From Eubacteriales bacterium (GTDB lineage: Bacteria; Bacillota; Clostridia; Christensenellales; CAG-138): a DNA stretch of 64,000 bases. The translations under genes were made by a program, and so were the position numbers. Of the stretch, positions 16,562-24,215 are shown piece by piece (positions within the stretch are counted from its first letter, which is position 1; each line of letters opens with the position of its first letter). The stretch spans positions 1 through 64,000 of the forward strand of contig JAJFTI010000015.1 of NCBI GenBank assembly GCA_021373115.1, given 5' to 3'. Below the pieces are notes generated by a model that was given only the letters and a program-made list of their open reading frames with translations, made no database searches and was not told where the DNA came from.

Positions 16562-17283
16562 ACCTGCCTTGTATCCGCCGCGGCCGCAAAGAATGTGATT
16601 CGTTTATCGCTGTTATAGATGCGGGTATATTCAATCAGGCGGTCGTTTTCGTCTTTGGAAAAGGAGGTCAGTAAAAACACATCGGAACCTTCCTCCACAC
16701 ACAGCAGCTTGGCCTGGGGATTGAAGATCCGAACGACCTCCAGTACCTGCCGCTCGGAGACAATGCGCGCGTTGTTGTTGGCGTAAACGCTGTAGAGGGA
16801 GTAAACCGTATAGTCGTATTGCGCAACGTCGGGAATGGATCGAACCGGAACGGCATTGTATTCAATCGCCATCGGCGCGCCGTCCCCGTAACGCAGGCGG
16901 ATACACTCAAAAACCGGATCGTCCTCTGAAATCTGGAAAATTTTCGCGTATTTGTACCGCGCGGGACGAACGCCGCTGTGCAGGACTTCGTTGGTAACCG
17001 AAACGCCGTGGTTCTGCATAAAGCTGGTAAAACCACTCACTTCGCGCATATCCATGGATACATTCGGCGCGTTGACGAAGGTTCCCTTTCCCTGTAAACG
17101 CAGGATAAGACCCTCCTCCTGAAGGAGGGCGAGCGCCTTGCGCACGGTCAGGTGACTGATGCCGTACTTCTCCGCCATCACGCGTTCGGGGGGCAGGGTA
17201 TCCCCGAATAAATACTCGCCATTGTAGATTTTATCACGCAGCGTATCCGCCAGCTGGAGATAGATGGGTTGTATCGAATGCAT
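16552..17283 (-). CDS. GntR-family regulator, HutC subfamily (UTRA ligand domain)
   Basis: 243 residues. The winged helix (LPPERVMAEKYGISHLTVRKAL, wing LRLQGKGTFVNAP) lies at about 10-75 and the UTRA domain at about 95-235. It is transcribed divergently from the sugar operon that starts at 17563, and the 280-bp gap holds a consensus promoter followed by a 22-bp palindrome, a good candidate operator. Local regulation of the sugar genes is therefore likely. Two regulators of one subfamily in tandem is unusual and suggests that two metabolites or two promoters are sensed. Confidence 0.9.
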   Translation of the reverse strand: MHSIQPIYLQLADTLRDKIYNGEYLFGDTLPPERVMAEKYGISHLTVRKALALLQEEGLILRLQGKGTFVNAPNVSMDMREVSGFTSFMQNHGVSVTNEVLHSGVRPARYKYAKIFQISEDDPVFECIRLRYGDGAPMAIEYNAVPVRSIPDVAQYDYTVYSLYSVYANNNARIVSERQVLEVVRIFNPQAKLLCVEEGSDVFLLTSFSKDENDRLIEYTRIYNSDKRITFFAAAADTRQVCS

Positions 17284-17315
17284 AGAACCACCTGCATGAG
17301 TAAACTTCTACGAGT

Positions 17316-17344
17316 ATTATATCCTTTTTTTGAGGGAAATGAAA
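17316..17344 (-). promoter_or_regulatory. Promoter of the gntR pair
   Basis: Minus strand TTTCAT (17344-17339), 17-bp spacer, consensus TATAAT (17321-17316), 32 bp before the start codon. Confidence 0.45.
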
Positions 17345-17395
17345 GGCTGCGCTCTTTTTCGACGCTTCCGGATGGAAAACATCGCACGGGATGTA

Positions 17396-17424
17396 TTGAC
17401 AGTGCATCTGTGCGGTGGTATATT
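17396..17424 (+). promoter_or_regulatory. Main promoter of the sugar catabolic operon
   Basis: Consensus TTGACA (17396-17401), 17-bp spacer, TATATT (17419-17424). The predicted start site lies just before the 17440-17461 palindrome. Confidence 0.8.
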
Positions 17425-17439
17425 AACACAAGCAAGAGC

Positions 17440-17461
17440 TATATAATATATGCATTATATA
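17440..17461. promoter_or_regulatory. 22-bp palindrome, candidate GntR/HutC operator
   Basis: Perfect 8-bp arms TATATAAT (17440-17447) and ATTATATA (17454-17461) around a 6-bp centre, placed just downstream of the predicted transcription start. This is a roadblock-type repressor position, and two GntR genes lie next to it. Confidence 0.65.
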
Positions 17462-17562
17462 ACAGATCTATTCCGAGTGATTCCAAGCGACCGGTTTGCG
17501 GCAATATTCAAGCGGAACGCCGGAGATGCAATCGGTTCATCCGTGTATAAAGAGGGAACGAT

Positions 17563-18405
17563 ATGATCGGCAGAATTCCGTCCGCGTTTGCAGTCAACAG
17601 CTTTTCCTACCGGAAATACAGCTTTGGCTATTTTCTGGACAGCTGCTTGCGGCTGGGCGTCGATCGGATCGAACTCTGCGGATGCCACCCGCATTTCACG
17701 CCGTTTGAAGCGGAGCCATTTGACGTAAAGGCTCTCGCGGCGCAGATCCGTTCGCGCGGACTAACCGTCGCCGCCATTCTTCCGGAGCAGAATTTTCTGC
17801 CCGTCAATATCGCATCCGAGGATGAATATTTCCGAAAAAAAAGCGTGGAGCAGATTGCGTTCTATCTGCGGGCGGCCGGGGAATTGGACTGCCATATGGT
17901 GACGGTCTATCCCGGAAAGTGCCGCAAGGATCAGCCGCCAAGCCTTGCGTGGAACAAAGCGCGGGATTCAATTGACCAGCTTAAAAACATTGCTGCTCAA
18001 AACGGAGCGGAACTGCTTTTAGAACCGGTCAGTCCGTTCGTCTCCAGCCTGATGCCGGATATTTCCGCGCTTCAGCGGATGATCGACGGGGTTGGAGGAG
18101 GGGTAGGCGTCTGCCTGAATTCCTCCGCCGCGGCACTGGCGGGTGAATCGCTGGATGATTATTTCCGAACCTTTGGCGAACGGATTCGGCTTGTACAGCT
18201 CTCGGACAGCTGCGAAGAGAACGAACAGATGGTCATCGGCCAGGGAACGCAGGATTTTAAACAGCACTGTGCGGACCTGAAAAAACACGGCTACCGCGGG
18301 GATGTGGTAATCGAGCTGATGGACGAAGAACTGGCCGACCGGCCGGAGGCAAGCTACGCGGAAAGCCTAAGCTGTCTGCAAAAGATCTGGGAGGAACCGG
18401 CATGA
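17563..18405 (+). CDS. Sugar phosphate isomerase/epimerase-like TIM barrel (xylose isomerase-like)
   Basis: 280 residues of the AP-endonuclease-2/xylose-isomerase-like family. DRIELCGCHPHFTPF near the N-terminus, LLLEPVSPFVS (metal Glu), GVCLNSSAAALAG where an Asp ligand would be expected, and VVIELMDEE near the end mark the four metal-ligand strands. The third strand has Asn in place of the usual Asp/His, so the metal site may be altered. First gene of the sugar operon, with AAAGAGGGA before the ATG; it overlaps the next gene by ATGA. Substrate unknown; likely an epimerase or isomerase of a keto sugar. Confidence 0.8.
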   Translation: MIGRIPSAFAVNSFSYRKYSFGYFLDSCLRLGVDRIELCGCHPHFTPFEAEPFDVKALAAQIRSRGLTVAAILPEQNFLPVNIASEDEYFRKKSVEQIAFYLRAAGELDCHMVTVYPGKCRKDQPPSLAWNKARDSIDQLKNIAAQNGAELLLEPVSPFVSSLMPDISALQRMIDGVGGGVGVCLNSSAAALAGESLDDYFRTFGERIRLVQLSDSCEENEQMVIGQGTQDFKQHCADLKKHGYRGDVVIELMDEELADRPEASYAESLSCLQKIWEEPA

Positions 18406-19253
18406 AAAAACTCAGCTTCTCCCAGTTTGGCGTGATGAGCGCAATGTATCAGCAATTTGGCCTGGAATACTGCGTGGAATCCGTGGCGTCCAACGGGTTT
18501 CACTATTTGGATTTCTGGGGCGGCGCGGGGCATTACAGCGCGTTTGACGTGCCGGAGAGCTGCAGACGGGCGCGCGTGCGCGAGATTCGAAACCTGTTGA
18601 GCGACTGGGGACTGGAGATGTCCGTGTTTACGGCGGAGCAGAGCTGCCTTTACCCGATCAACGTCGCTTCGTCCAATTCGTTTGTCAGGCAAAACAGCAT
18701 TGAACTTGTGAAAAAATACATTGAGGATACGAAGGAATTCGGCGCGCGGTATTTCTTTTTGCAGATGGGATATCCGCTCTTCGACGAGGATGCGGGCGAA
18801 GCCTTCCGGCGCTCCGTCGAAGCGCTGCGCATGCTTGCCGAATATGCCGAGCAGCTTGGCGTTCGCATGGTGATGGAGCAGCTACAGAAATACGAAAGCC
18901 CCTTCTGCTGCAATCGCGATATGCTCAAGCGGTTCATCGATATGGTCGGTTCGCCGTTCTTAACGGCCTGTGTGGACTGCGTGGCCGCCGCTGCCGCCGG
19001 GGAAACGCCGGAAGAATACTACCGGGTGTTTGGAACGGTCAGCCACGTGCATCTTGCGGACGGGTGCCCGACCGGGCATCTCTGCCCGGGCGACGGCGAA
19101 AATCCGCTGGCCGATTATTTGCGCGTGTTTGCCGAACACGGCTTCGACCAGTCCGTTACGCTGGAGATCAATAACCAGAGATATTTCGACGATCCCGATC
19201 AGGCGGCCGCCCGCGCCGCCCGATGGCTGCGGGAATGCTCCGCGGTGGAATAG
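18402..19253 (+). CDS. Sugar phosphate isomerase/epimerase-like TIM barrel (xylose isomerase-like)
   Basis: 283 residues, paralogous in fold to the preceding gene. YLDFWGGAGHYSAF replaces the usual IEIWGGRPH block, with the metal strands RMVMEQLQKYESPF (Glu), TACVDCVAAAAAG (Asp), HVHLADG (His) and SVTLEINNQRYF (Glu), so all four ligands are plausible. Translationally coupled to the upstream barrel (ATGA). Two adjacent non-identical barrels suggest successive epimerisation steps or a heteromeric enzyme. Confidence 0.82.
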   Translation: MKKLSFSQFGVMSAMYQQFGLEYCVESVASNGFHYLDFWGGAGHYSAFDVPESCRRARVREIRNLLSDWGLEMSVFTAEQSCLYPINVASSNSFVRQNSIELVKKYIEDTKEFGARYFFLQMGYPLFDEDAGEAFRRSVEALRMLAEYAEQLGVRMVMEQLQKYESPFCCNRDMLKRFIDMVGSPFLTACVDCVAAAAAGETPEEYYRVFGTVSHVHLADGCPTGHLCPGDGENPLADYLRVFAEHGFDQSVTLEINNQRYFDDPDQAAARAARWLRECSAVE

Positions 19254-19321
19254 CGGGATGTACAGGCCTTGGTGACAACGAATTGAACCGATCCGAACGC
19301 AAGGATAGAAGGGGAAACGAT

Positions 19322-20209
19322 ATGCCGTCGAACATGGATTTGAAAAAAATGATGGAGTGGTGCCGGGTTCCGGCGGAGGAACTGGAGAACCATCCGGATT
19401 CGAAGGTAACGGTTAAGGTATTCGAGCGGAAAAGCGAAGTTTCCGTCTCCGTTGGCAACATGATGGCAAACGAAGTGCTGAAGGATCAGGCGCTGGGAAA
19501 GCCGACCCGCTGGATTCTGCCCTGCGGACCCATGGGGCAGTACAAGGTGTTTGCGGAGCGCGTCAACCGTGAAAGGATCAGCTTAAAGAACGTCTTTGTA
19601 TTCCATATGGACGATTTTCTCGACTGGGAAGGACGCCCGTATCCCGAGGTCAACAACTATTTCAGTCTCAAGGCCAATATGATGGCGGACTTTTACGGAA
19701 AAATCGATCCGGAATTGAACGTTCCGGAGGAAAACCGGTTCTTCCCCAGCATTTACGAGATCGACGCAATCGATCGCAAGATCGAAGAGCTTGGCGGGGT
19801 GGACACCGTGTATGCAGGTCTTGGTTACAAAGGCCTTGTTGCGTTCTGCGAATGCCCGAATTCGCCGTATTATTCCGTAACGGAAGAGGAATATGTAAAC
19901 TCCAGAACACGGATCGTCCATTTGAACGAGGACACCCTGATTTCTCTGAGCGAGCGGGATCTCGGCGGGTTTGTGCAGATCGTTCCGCCCATGGCGGTCA
20001 CGATCGGATTCAAAGCGATTCTGTCCGCAAAAAAAGCGGTCTTCATGGTCACCACCGGCAGCTGGAAGCAGACCGCCATCCGCGTGCTGATGTTCAGCGA
20101 GCCTACGGTTGAATATCCTGCGACGCTTCTTCCAAAATATGTGCCGGAAGTACTGGTGCTGACGGATACCGAAACCGCGCGTCCGCCGCTGGGCGAAGGA
20201 ATTCTCTGA
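19322..20209 (+). CDS. NagB-like (glucosamine-6-phosphate deaminase family) protein with altered active site
   Basis: 295 residues from the ATG at 19322 (GAAGGGG upstream; a longer frame to 19223 lacks a ribosome site). The NagB/RpiA-type fold is indicated by LPCGPMGQYKVFAERV (phosphate loop), FVFHMDDFLDW (equivalent of the NMDEY Asp72 motif, Asp97/98) and DTVYAGLGYKGLVAF. In true NagB the last motif is G-x-G-x-D-G-H-I-A-F-N-E; here Asp becomes Lys170, His becomes Leu172 and Asn becomes Cys176. The proton relay for ring opening and deamination is therefore missing. It may catalyse a different isomerisation or deglycation on an amino- or keto-sugar phosphate. Confidence 0.75.
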   Translation: MPSNMDLKKMMEWCRVPAEELENHPDSKVTVKVFERKSEVSVSVGNMMANEVLKDQALGKPTRWILPCGPMGQYKVFAERVNRERISLKNVFVFHMDDFLDWEGRPYPEVNNYFSLKANMMADFYGKIDPELNVPEENRFFPSIYEIDAIDRKIEELGGVDTVYAGLGYKGLVAFCECPNSPYYSVTEEEYVNSRTRIVHLNEDTLISLSERDLGGFVQIVPPMAVTIGFKAILSAKKAVFMVTTGSWKQTAIRVLMFSEPTVEYPATLLPKYVPEVLVLTDTETARPPLGEGIL

Positions 20210-20224
20210 GCGAGGAAAACGTGT

Positions 20225-21187
20225 ATGGGCAAGATACCGGATATTATCGTGGTAAACGGACACGGCCTTGGGGAGTATTGCGATGTCAAGCGGATTCCCC
20301 AGCCGGGCGAGACCTGCGTGGCTTACAACAGACGCTTTGAAATGGACGCCGGAAAAGGCACCAACGTTGCCTGCGCGATCGGGCGGCTCGGGGGCGATGT
20401 TTCGTTTGTTGCAAAGAGCGGAACGGATCAATGCGGCGAGCTTGGCTACCGATGGATCACGGAATCCAACGTGGATCCTTCCTACTATTGGCTGGATCCT
20501 TCCATCGAGTCCTGCCTCGGCCTCTGCATCATCGCCGAAAACGGCGAAAATATGCTGCTGGATTTTGACAACGACCTTTACTGCGTGCAGCCGGACGAGG
20601 CGGAACGCTGTGTGCGCAAGATGAAAGGCGCGCGGTTTCTCTGCTCCGGATTCGGCCAGGCGGTGGAAACCGGTCTGACCGCGTGCCGCGTCGGCAAGGA
20701 GCTTGGCATGGTTACGCTCCTGAATCCGAGCCCGCTGCGCGATGGGCTGGAACTGCCAAACATGTCTTATGTGGATGTTCTTTGCGTAAACGAAGGCGAA
20801 TCCAGGACGCTGCTGGGTCTTCCGCCGACGGACGAAACGCCCTATGAGCGGCTCGGCACTCTGTTGCGGGAACGATATGGATGTGCCAGCGTCGTGATGA
20901 CACTTGGCGCGCAGGGCTGCTGCGGTGTTACGGCGGAGGGTTCCTGGCGGATTCCGGGAACGCGTGTGACAATGGTGGATGAAACGGGCGCGGGAGACGG
21001 TTTTCTCGCCGCGATAACCTATTGCCTCAGTCGCGGGCGGACGCTCAAACAGGCCATGGAGTGGGCGAACGTTTACTCCGCCTATCTGGTCACCAAATCC
21101 GGCTCGCTGGAATACTATCCCTGGAAGGAACAGATTCCGGAAATTTTCGCATCTCTGCACAGAGAAGATCTGCTGTTTGAAGAATAG
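20225..21187 (+). CDS. PfkB-family carbohydrate kinase (first of two)
   Basis: 320 residues of the ribokinase/PfkB fold. MDAGKGTNVACAIGRLGGDVSFVAK is signature 1 (GGN-like region with Lys-Gly-Thr-Asn) and DETGAGDGFLAAITY is signature 2, with the catalytic Asp in GAGD. GAENGENMLLDFD corresponds to the lid. The second PfkB gene at 22157 begins with a similar IPxVVVVNGxGxGxYCDV stretch, so the two are paralogues from a duplication with different specificity. It probably phosphorylates a sugar or sugar-acid intermediate of the locus. Confidence 0.9.
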   Translation: MGKIPDIIVVNGHGLGEYCDVKRIPQPGETCVAYNRRFEMDAGKGTNVACAIGRLGGDVSFVAKSGTDQCGELGYRWITESNVDPSYYWLDPSIESCLGLCIIAENGENMLLDFDNDLYCVQPDEAERCVRKMKGARFLCSGFGQAVETGLTACRVGKELGMVTLLNPSPLRDGLELPNMSYVDVLCVNEGESRTLLGLPPTDETPYERLGTLLRERYGCASVVMTLGAQGCCGVTAEGSWRIPGTRVTMVDETGAGDGFLAAITYCLSRGRTLKQAMEWANVYSAYLVTKSGSLEYYPWKEQIPEIFASLHREDLLFEE

Positions 21188-21216
21188 GCGCGTAATCGCG
21201 CAACTGGGAGGCTGCT

Positions 21217-22131
21217 ATGGTAAAAATCTTTCAAGGTATCATTTCCGAGCCCATGATTTCCTATCACCCGGATCAAACGATCGACTTTGAAACAACCGGA
21301 AAAATCTTCCGTAATCTGGCGCTGCGCGGTGCCGGTGGTTTGTTTGTCAACGGCTTTGGCGACGAGTGCTATTCCCTTTCCCTGCAGGAGAGGCTGGATG
21401 TGGCGAAATGCGCTCTGGATGCGGTCAAGGGAACGAAGTGCCTGGTAATCGGCGTTGCGCTGACGACCTGCCTGCGGGATGCGCTCTGGCTCATTCCGGA
21501 ATATGAAAAGCTCGGCGTGCATGCGATTTCCATTACACCGCCGCCGTTTTACGAACTGACCGACGAGGCGATGCACCGCTACCTTTCCTCCGAACTGGCC
21601 GTCACGAAACTTCCGGTCATGGTGTTCAACTGCCGCGAGATGAACGAGCTGGTTTCGCCAAGGATGCTCGGCAGGCTGGCGCGCGAGTTCCCGAACCTGA
21701 AGGGGTATAAGGATGCGACGCGCAATCCCGTCCACCTGACGCAGTGCATCGACGAGCTGGACGGCCGAATGGACGATTTCTGCGTGATTTCCGGTTGCGA
21801 CGCGACGTTTTACATGCACCTGTGCCTTGGGGCAACGGCAACGGTCAGCTTTATGAGCGTTCCGTTCTTCGACCAGATGAAGGCGATTTACGATCGTTTT
21901 ATGGCCGGGGACCGCGAAGGATCCTGGCAGGCGCAGCGCACCGTGCTGAAACTGCGCGCCTTCATGCAGAAGTATCCGGATTCCGCGGCGTATATTTACG
22001 GCATGAAATACACTGCCGGTATCGATGTGCGCGGGACGCGCCATCCGCAGGAGATGCTGGATATTCCGCAGGAAGGCAAAGCGGCGTTCGATCAGCTGGT
22101 GAAGGAACTGGGCATATCCGCCGCCCGCTGA
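21217..22131 (+). CDS. Dihydrodipicolinate synthase / N-acetylneuraminate lyase-family aldolase
   Basis: 304 residues, standard DapA/NanA length. The Schiff-base lysine is in NLKGYKDATRN. The GGTTGE-type motif that carries the first catalytic Thr reads NGFGDE (about 44-49), and the catalytic Tyr of the Y-N-x-P motif is Phe in PVMVFNCRE. Both changes affect the usual proton shuttle, so pyruvate aldolase chemistry may be modified. It has its own GGGAGG ribosome site and lies between the two kinases, as expected for cleavage of a keto-deoxy sugar acid or a related step. Confidence 0.85.
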   Translation: MVKIFQGIISEPMISYHPDQTIDFETTGKIFRNLALRGAGGLFVNGFGDECYSLSLQERLDVAKCALDAVKGTKCLVIGVALTTCLRDALWLIPEYEKLGVHAISITPPPFYELTDEAMHRYLSSELAVTKLPVMVFNCREMNELVSPRMLGRLAREFPNLKGYKDATRNPVHLTQCIDELDGRMDDFCVISGCDATFYMHLCLGATATVSFMSVPFFDQMKAIYDRFMAGDREGSWQAQRTVLKLRAFMQKYPDSAAYIYGMKYTAGIDVRGTRHPQEMLDIPQEGKAAFDQLVKELGISAAR

Positions 22132-22156
22132 ACGATTGCAGAAAGGAGTGCGCAAA

Positions 22157-23095
22157 ATGAGCCATATTCCGAAGGTCGTCGTCGTAAACGGAAACGGCAT
22201 CGGCCAGTACTGCGACGTGGTTCGCATTCCCCGCAAGGGTGAAACCGCAATTCCGCGGAACCTTCGTTATGAGCAGGATTCCGGTAAAGGCGTCAACTGC
22301 GCCATCGTCATCGGCCGGCTGGGCGGCGACGTATCCTATATCGGCAAAGTCGGAAACGACGACGGCGGGCTCCTCAACGAAAAATGGCTGCGGGACGCCA
22401 ACGTGCATCTGGAGCACTTCTGGCGGCAGGACGGAATAAAAACAAGCCTTGGGCTTGTACTGCTTGCGGAAAACGGCGAGAACCTGATCTTTAATTTCGA
22501 TTCGCCGGGCAGCGATATCACGATGGAGGAGGCAACCTCGCATCTGCGGCAGCTGAAAGGTGCGGAGCACCTGATCACCGGGTTCGAGATACCGGTGGAC
22601 GTGGCGCTGGAATGCGCGCGCCTGGGCAAGGAAATGGGGATGAAAGTCTATTGTAATCCCAGTCCGATTGAGCACGATGCCGTTCTGCCGAAGATGCCGT
22701 ATGTGGATCTTCTTTGCGTCAACGAAACGGAAGCGCAGATCCTGCTTGGCAAAGTTGGACAGGACGTGACCGACTGGATAGCCGCCGCGCGGGAAATCGG
22801 GGAAAGGTACGACGTGGCAACCGTGGTGATCACGCTGGGCGGAAAGGGCGCCTGCGCCTGGAGTCCCGAAGGAAGCTGGATAATCCCCGCCTATCCGGTC
22901 AGACTCTGTGACGAATCCGGCGCGGGGGATGCGTTCCTCGCCGTGACCGTGCAAAACCTCGTCTGTGGGAAGCGCCTGCGTGAAGCAATGGAATATGCCA
23001 ACCGTTACTGCGCGTGGCTCGTTGAACGTCCCGGTTCCATTGCGAGCTATATGAAACTGGAGGAAATGGACGCCGTATTGAAACGGTTTCCATAA
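22157..23095 (+). CDS. PfkB-family carbohydrate kinase (second of two)
   Basis: 312 residues from the ATG at 22157 (AAAGGAG at 22141-22147; an in-frame start at 22136 overlaps that site). EQDSGKGVNCAIVIGRLGGDV and DESGAGDAFLAV are the two PfkB signatures with intact GAGD. It resembles the kinase at 20225 over its length but has Val-Asn instead of Thr-Asn in the substrate loop and a different lid. It probably acts on a different hydroxyl or a different intermediate. A small hairpin around ACGGAG/CTCCGT follows the stop. Confidence 0.9.
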   Translation: MSHIPKVVVVNGNGIGQYCDVVRIPRKGETAIPRNLRYEQDSGKGVNCAIVIGRLGGDVSYIGKVGNDDGGLLNEKWLRDANVHLEHFWRQDGIKTSLGLVLLAENGENLIFNFDSPGSDITMEEATSHLRQLKGAEHLITGFEIPVDVALECARLGKEMGMKVYCNPSPIEHDAVLPKMPYVDLLCVNETEAQILLGKVGQDVTDWIAAAREIGERYDVATVVITLGGKGACAWSPEGSWIIPAYPVRLCDESGAGDAFLAVTVQNLVCGKRLREAMEYANRYCAWLVERPGSIASYMKLEEMDAVLKRFP

Positions 23096-23238
23096 GGACG
23101 GAGAACCGGGAAACCTCCGTTCCAATTCATCTCATCAATTCAAAGTAGTCCTGAAGACGATGTGCCGTCCGAATCATTCCAATCCTGCAATTCACATCCG
23201 GCCGGGATCGACCGAATCATCTGCTCTGGAGGCAATTC

Positions 23239-24063
23239 ATGAAGATCTCATTTTTTACCGCAAGCATGCATCGTTATCCGCTGGAAAAATCGTTTGAAAC
23301 GGCCGCAAAATTCGGCTATGACGGCATTGAAATCTGGGGCGGCCGTCCGCACGCGCTGGCTTCGGACATGCGGCCGGAGGACATTGAAACGATCAATGCC
23401 CTGTCAAAGCGATACGGTTTGCCGATCGTATCGTTTGAGCCCGACATGGCGAACCTGCTCTGGAGGGACCAGCGCTGGATCGACGAGAGCATGGAATACT
23501 TCAAACAGTGCCTCGACTTGTGCAAGGCGATCCATTGCCCGTATATGGTCATGGCTGCGTTGCAGGCAAGCTATGGGTATTCAACGGACGAGGATTGGGC
23601 GCAGTTCATTCGATCTTTAAAACTTCTCGCGCAGTATTCCGAGACAATCGACGGGCCGGCCATGATTCTGGAGACCGTCACGCCATGGGAGGGCAACATT
23701 TTGATTCGCTCGGACGACGTCGTTCGCGCCATGCGGGAGGTTTCCTCTCCCAAGGTAAAGGCCATGCTGGATTTCGCCGCGCCGCTGACGGTTGGCGAAC
23801 CCGCTTCGGAATATTTTGAAAAACTGGGAAGCGACCTGGTGCATGTCCACCTTGTGGACTGCGTGAAGGACAAGGAGGATCATCTGATCGCGGGCGACGG
23901 GGAACTGCCGTTTGAGGAAGTGCTGCTGATGCTCAGGGATTACGGATATAAAGGATACTGCTCCGTGGAACTGTTCGACGAGTATCGTACGGACCCCATC
24001 CTGTACAACCACAAAGCGATCCGGAAAATTCGCGAGGCACTGCATACGGCGGGGCTGAAATAG
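23239..24063 (+). CDS. FrlC-like sugar epimerase (xylose isomerase-like TIM barrel)
   Basis: 274 residues. YDGIEIWGGRPHA is almost the motif of fructoselysine/psicoselysine 3-epimerase FrlC, and the metal strands AMILETVTPWEGN (Glu), KAMLDFAAP (Asp), HVHLVDC (His) and YCSVELFDEY (Glu) are complete. It is the third barrel of the locus and the closest to a known enzyme. A TCTGGAGGC ribosome site precedes the ATG. C3-epimerisation of a ketose or Amadori-type compound is a reasonable guess, but no SIS-domain deglycase (FrlB) is present, so the frl pathway itself is not encoded. Confidence 0.85.
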   Translation: MKISFFTASMHRYPLEKSFETAAKFGYDGIEIWGGRPHALASDMRPEDIETINALSKRYGLPIVSFEPDMANLLWRDQRWIDESMEYFKQCLDLCKAIHCPYMVMAALQASYGYSTDEDWAQFIRSLKLLAQYSETIDGPAMILETVTPWEGNILIRSDDVVRAMREVSSPKVKAMLDFAAPLTVGEPASEYFEKLGSDLVHVHLVDCVKDKEDHLIAGDGELPFEEVLLMLRDYGYKGYCSVELFDEYRTDPILYNHKAIRKIREALHTAGLK

Positions 24064-24215
24064 GGATCATTCAGGCGCACGGCAAAAACGCCGTCCCTGA
24101 AAGCGCGTTTCCCGTGCGTCGAACCATTTTTTACAAGGAGGAGGAATACGGCATTCAACAAACCGCTTCATATCTGGGATAAAGGAAAAACTGTAGAGGA
24201 GGAAAGGAAGTCAAA

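Noticed and set aside
23239..24063. Fructoselysine (frl) operon
   Set aside because: The barrel is FrlC-like and PfkB kinases are present, but no SIS-domain FrlB deglycase is encoded and the other genes do not fit.
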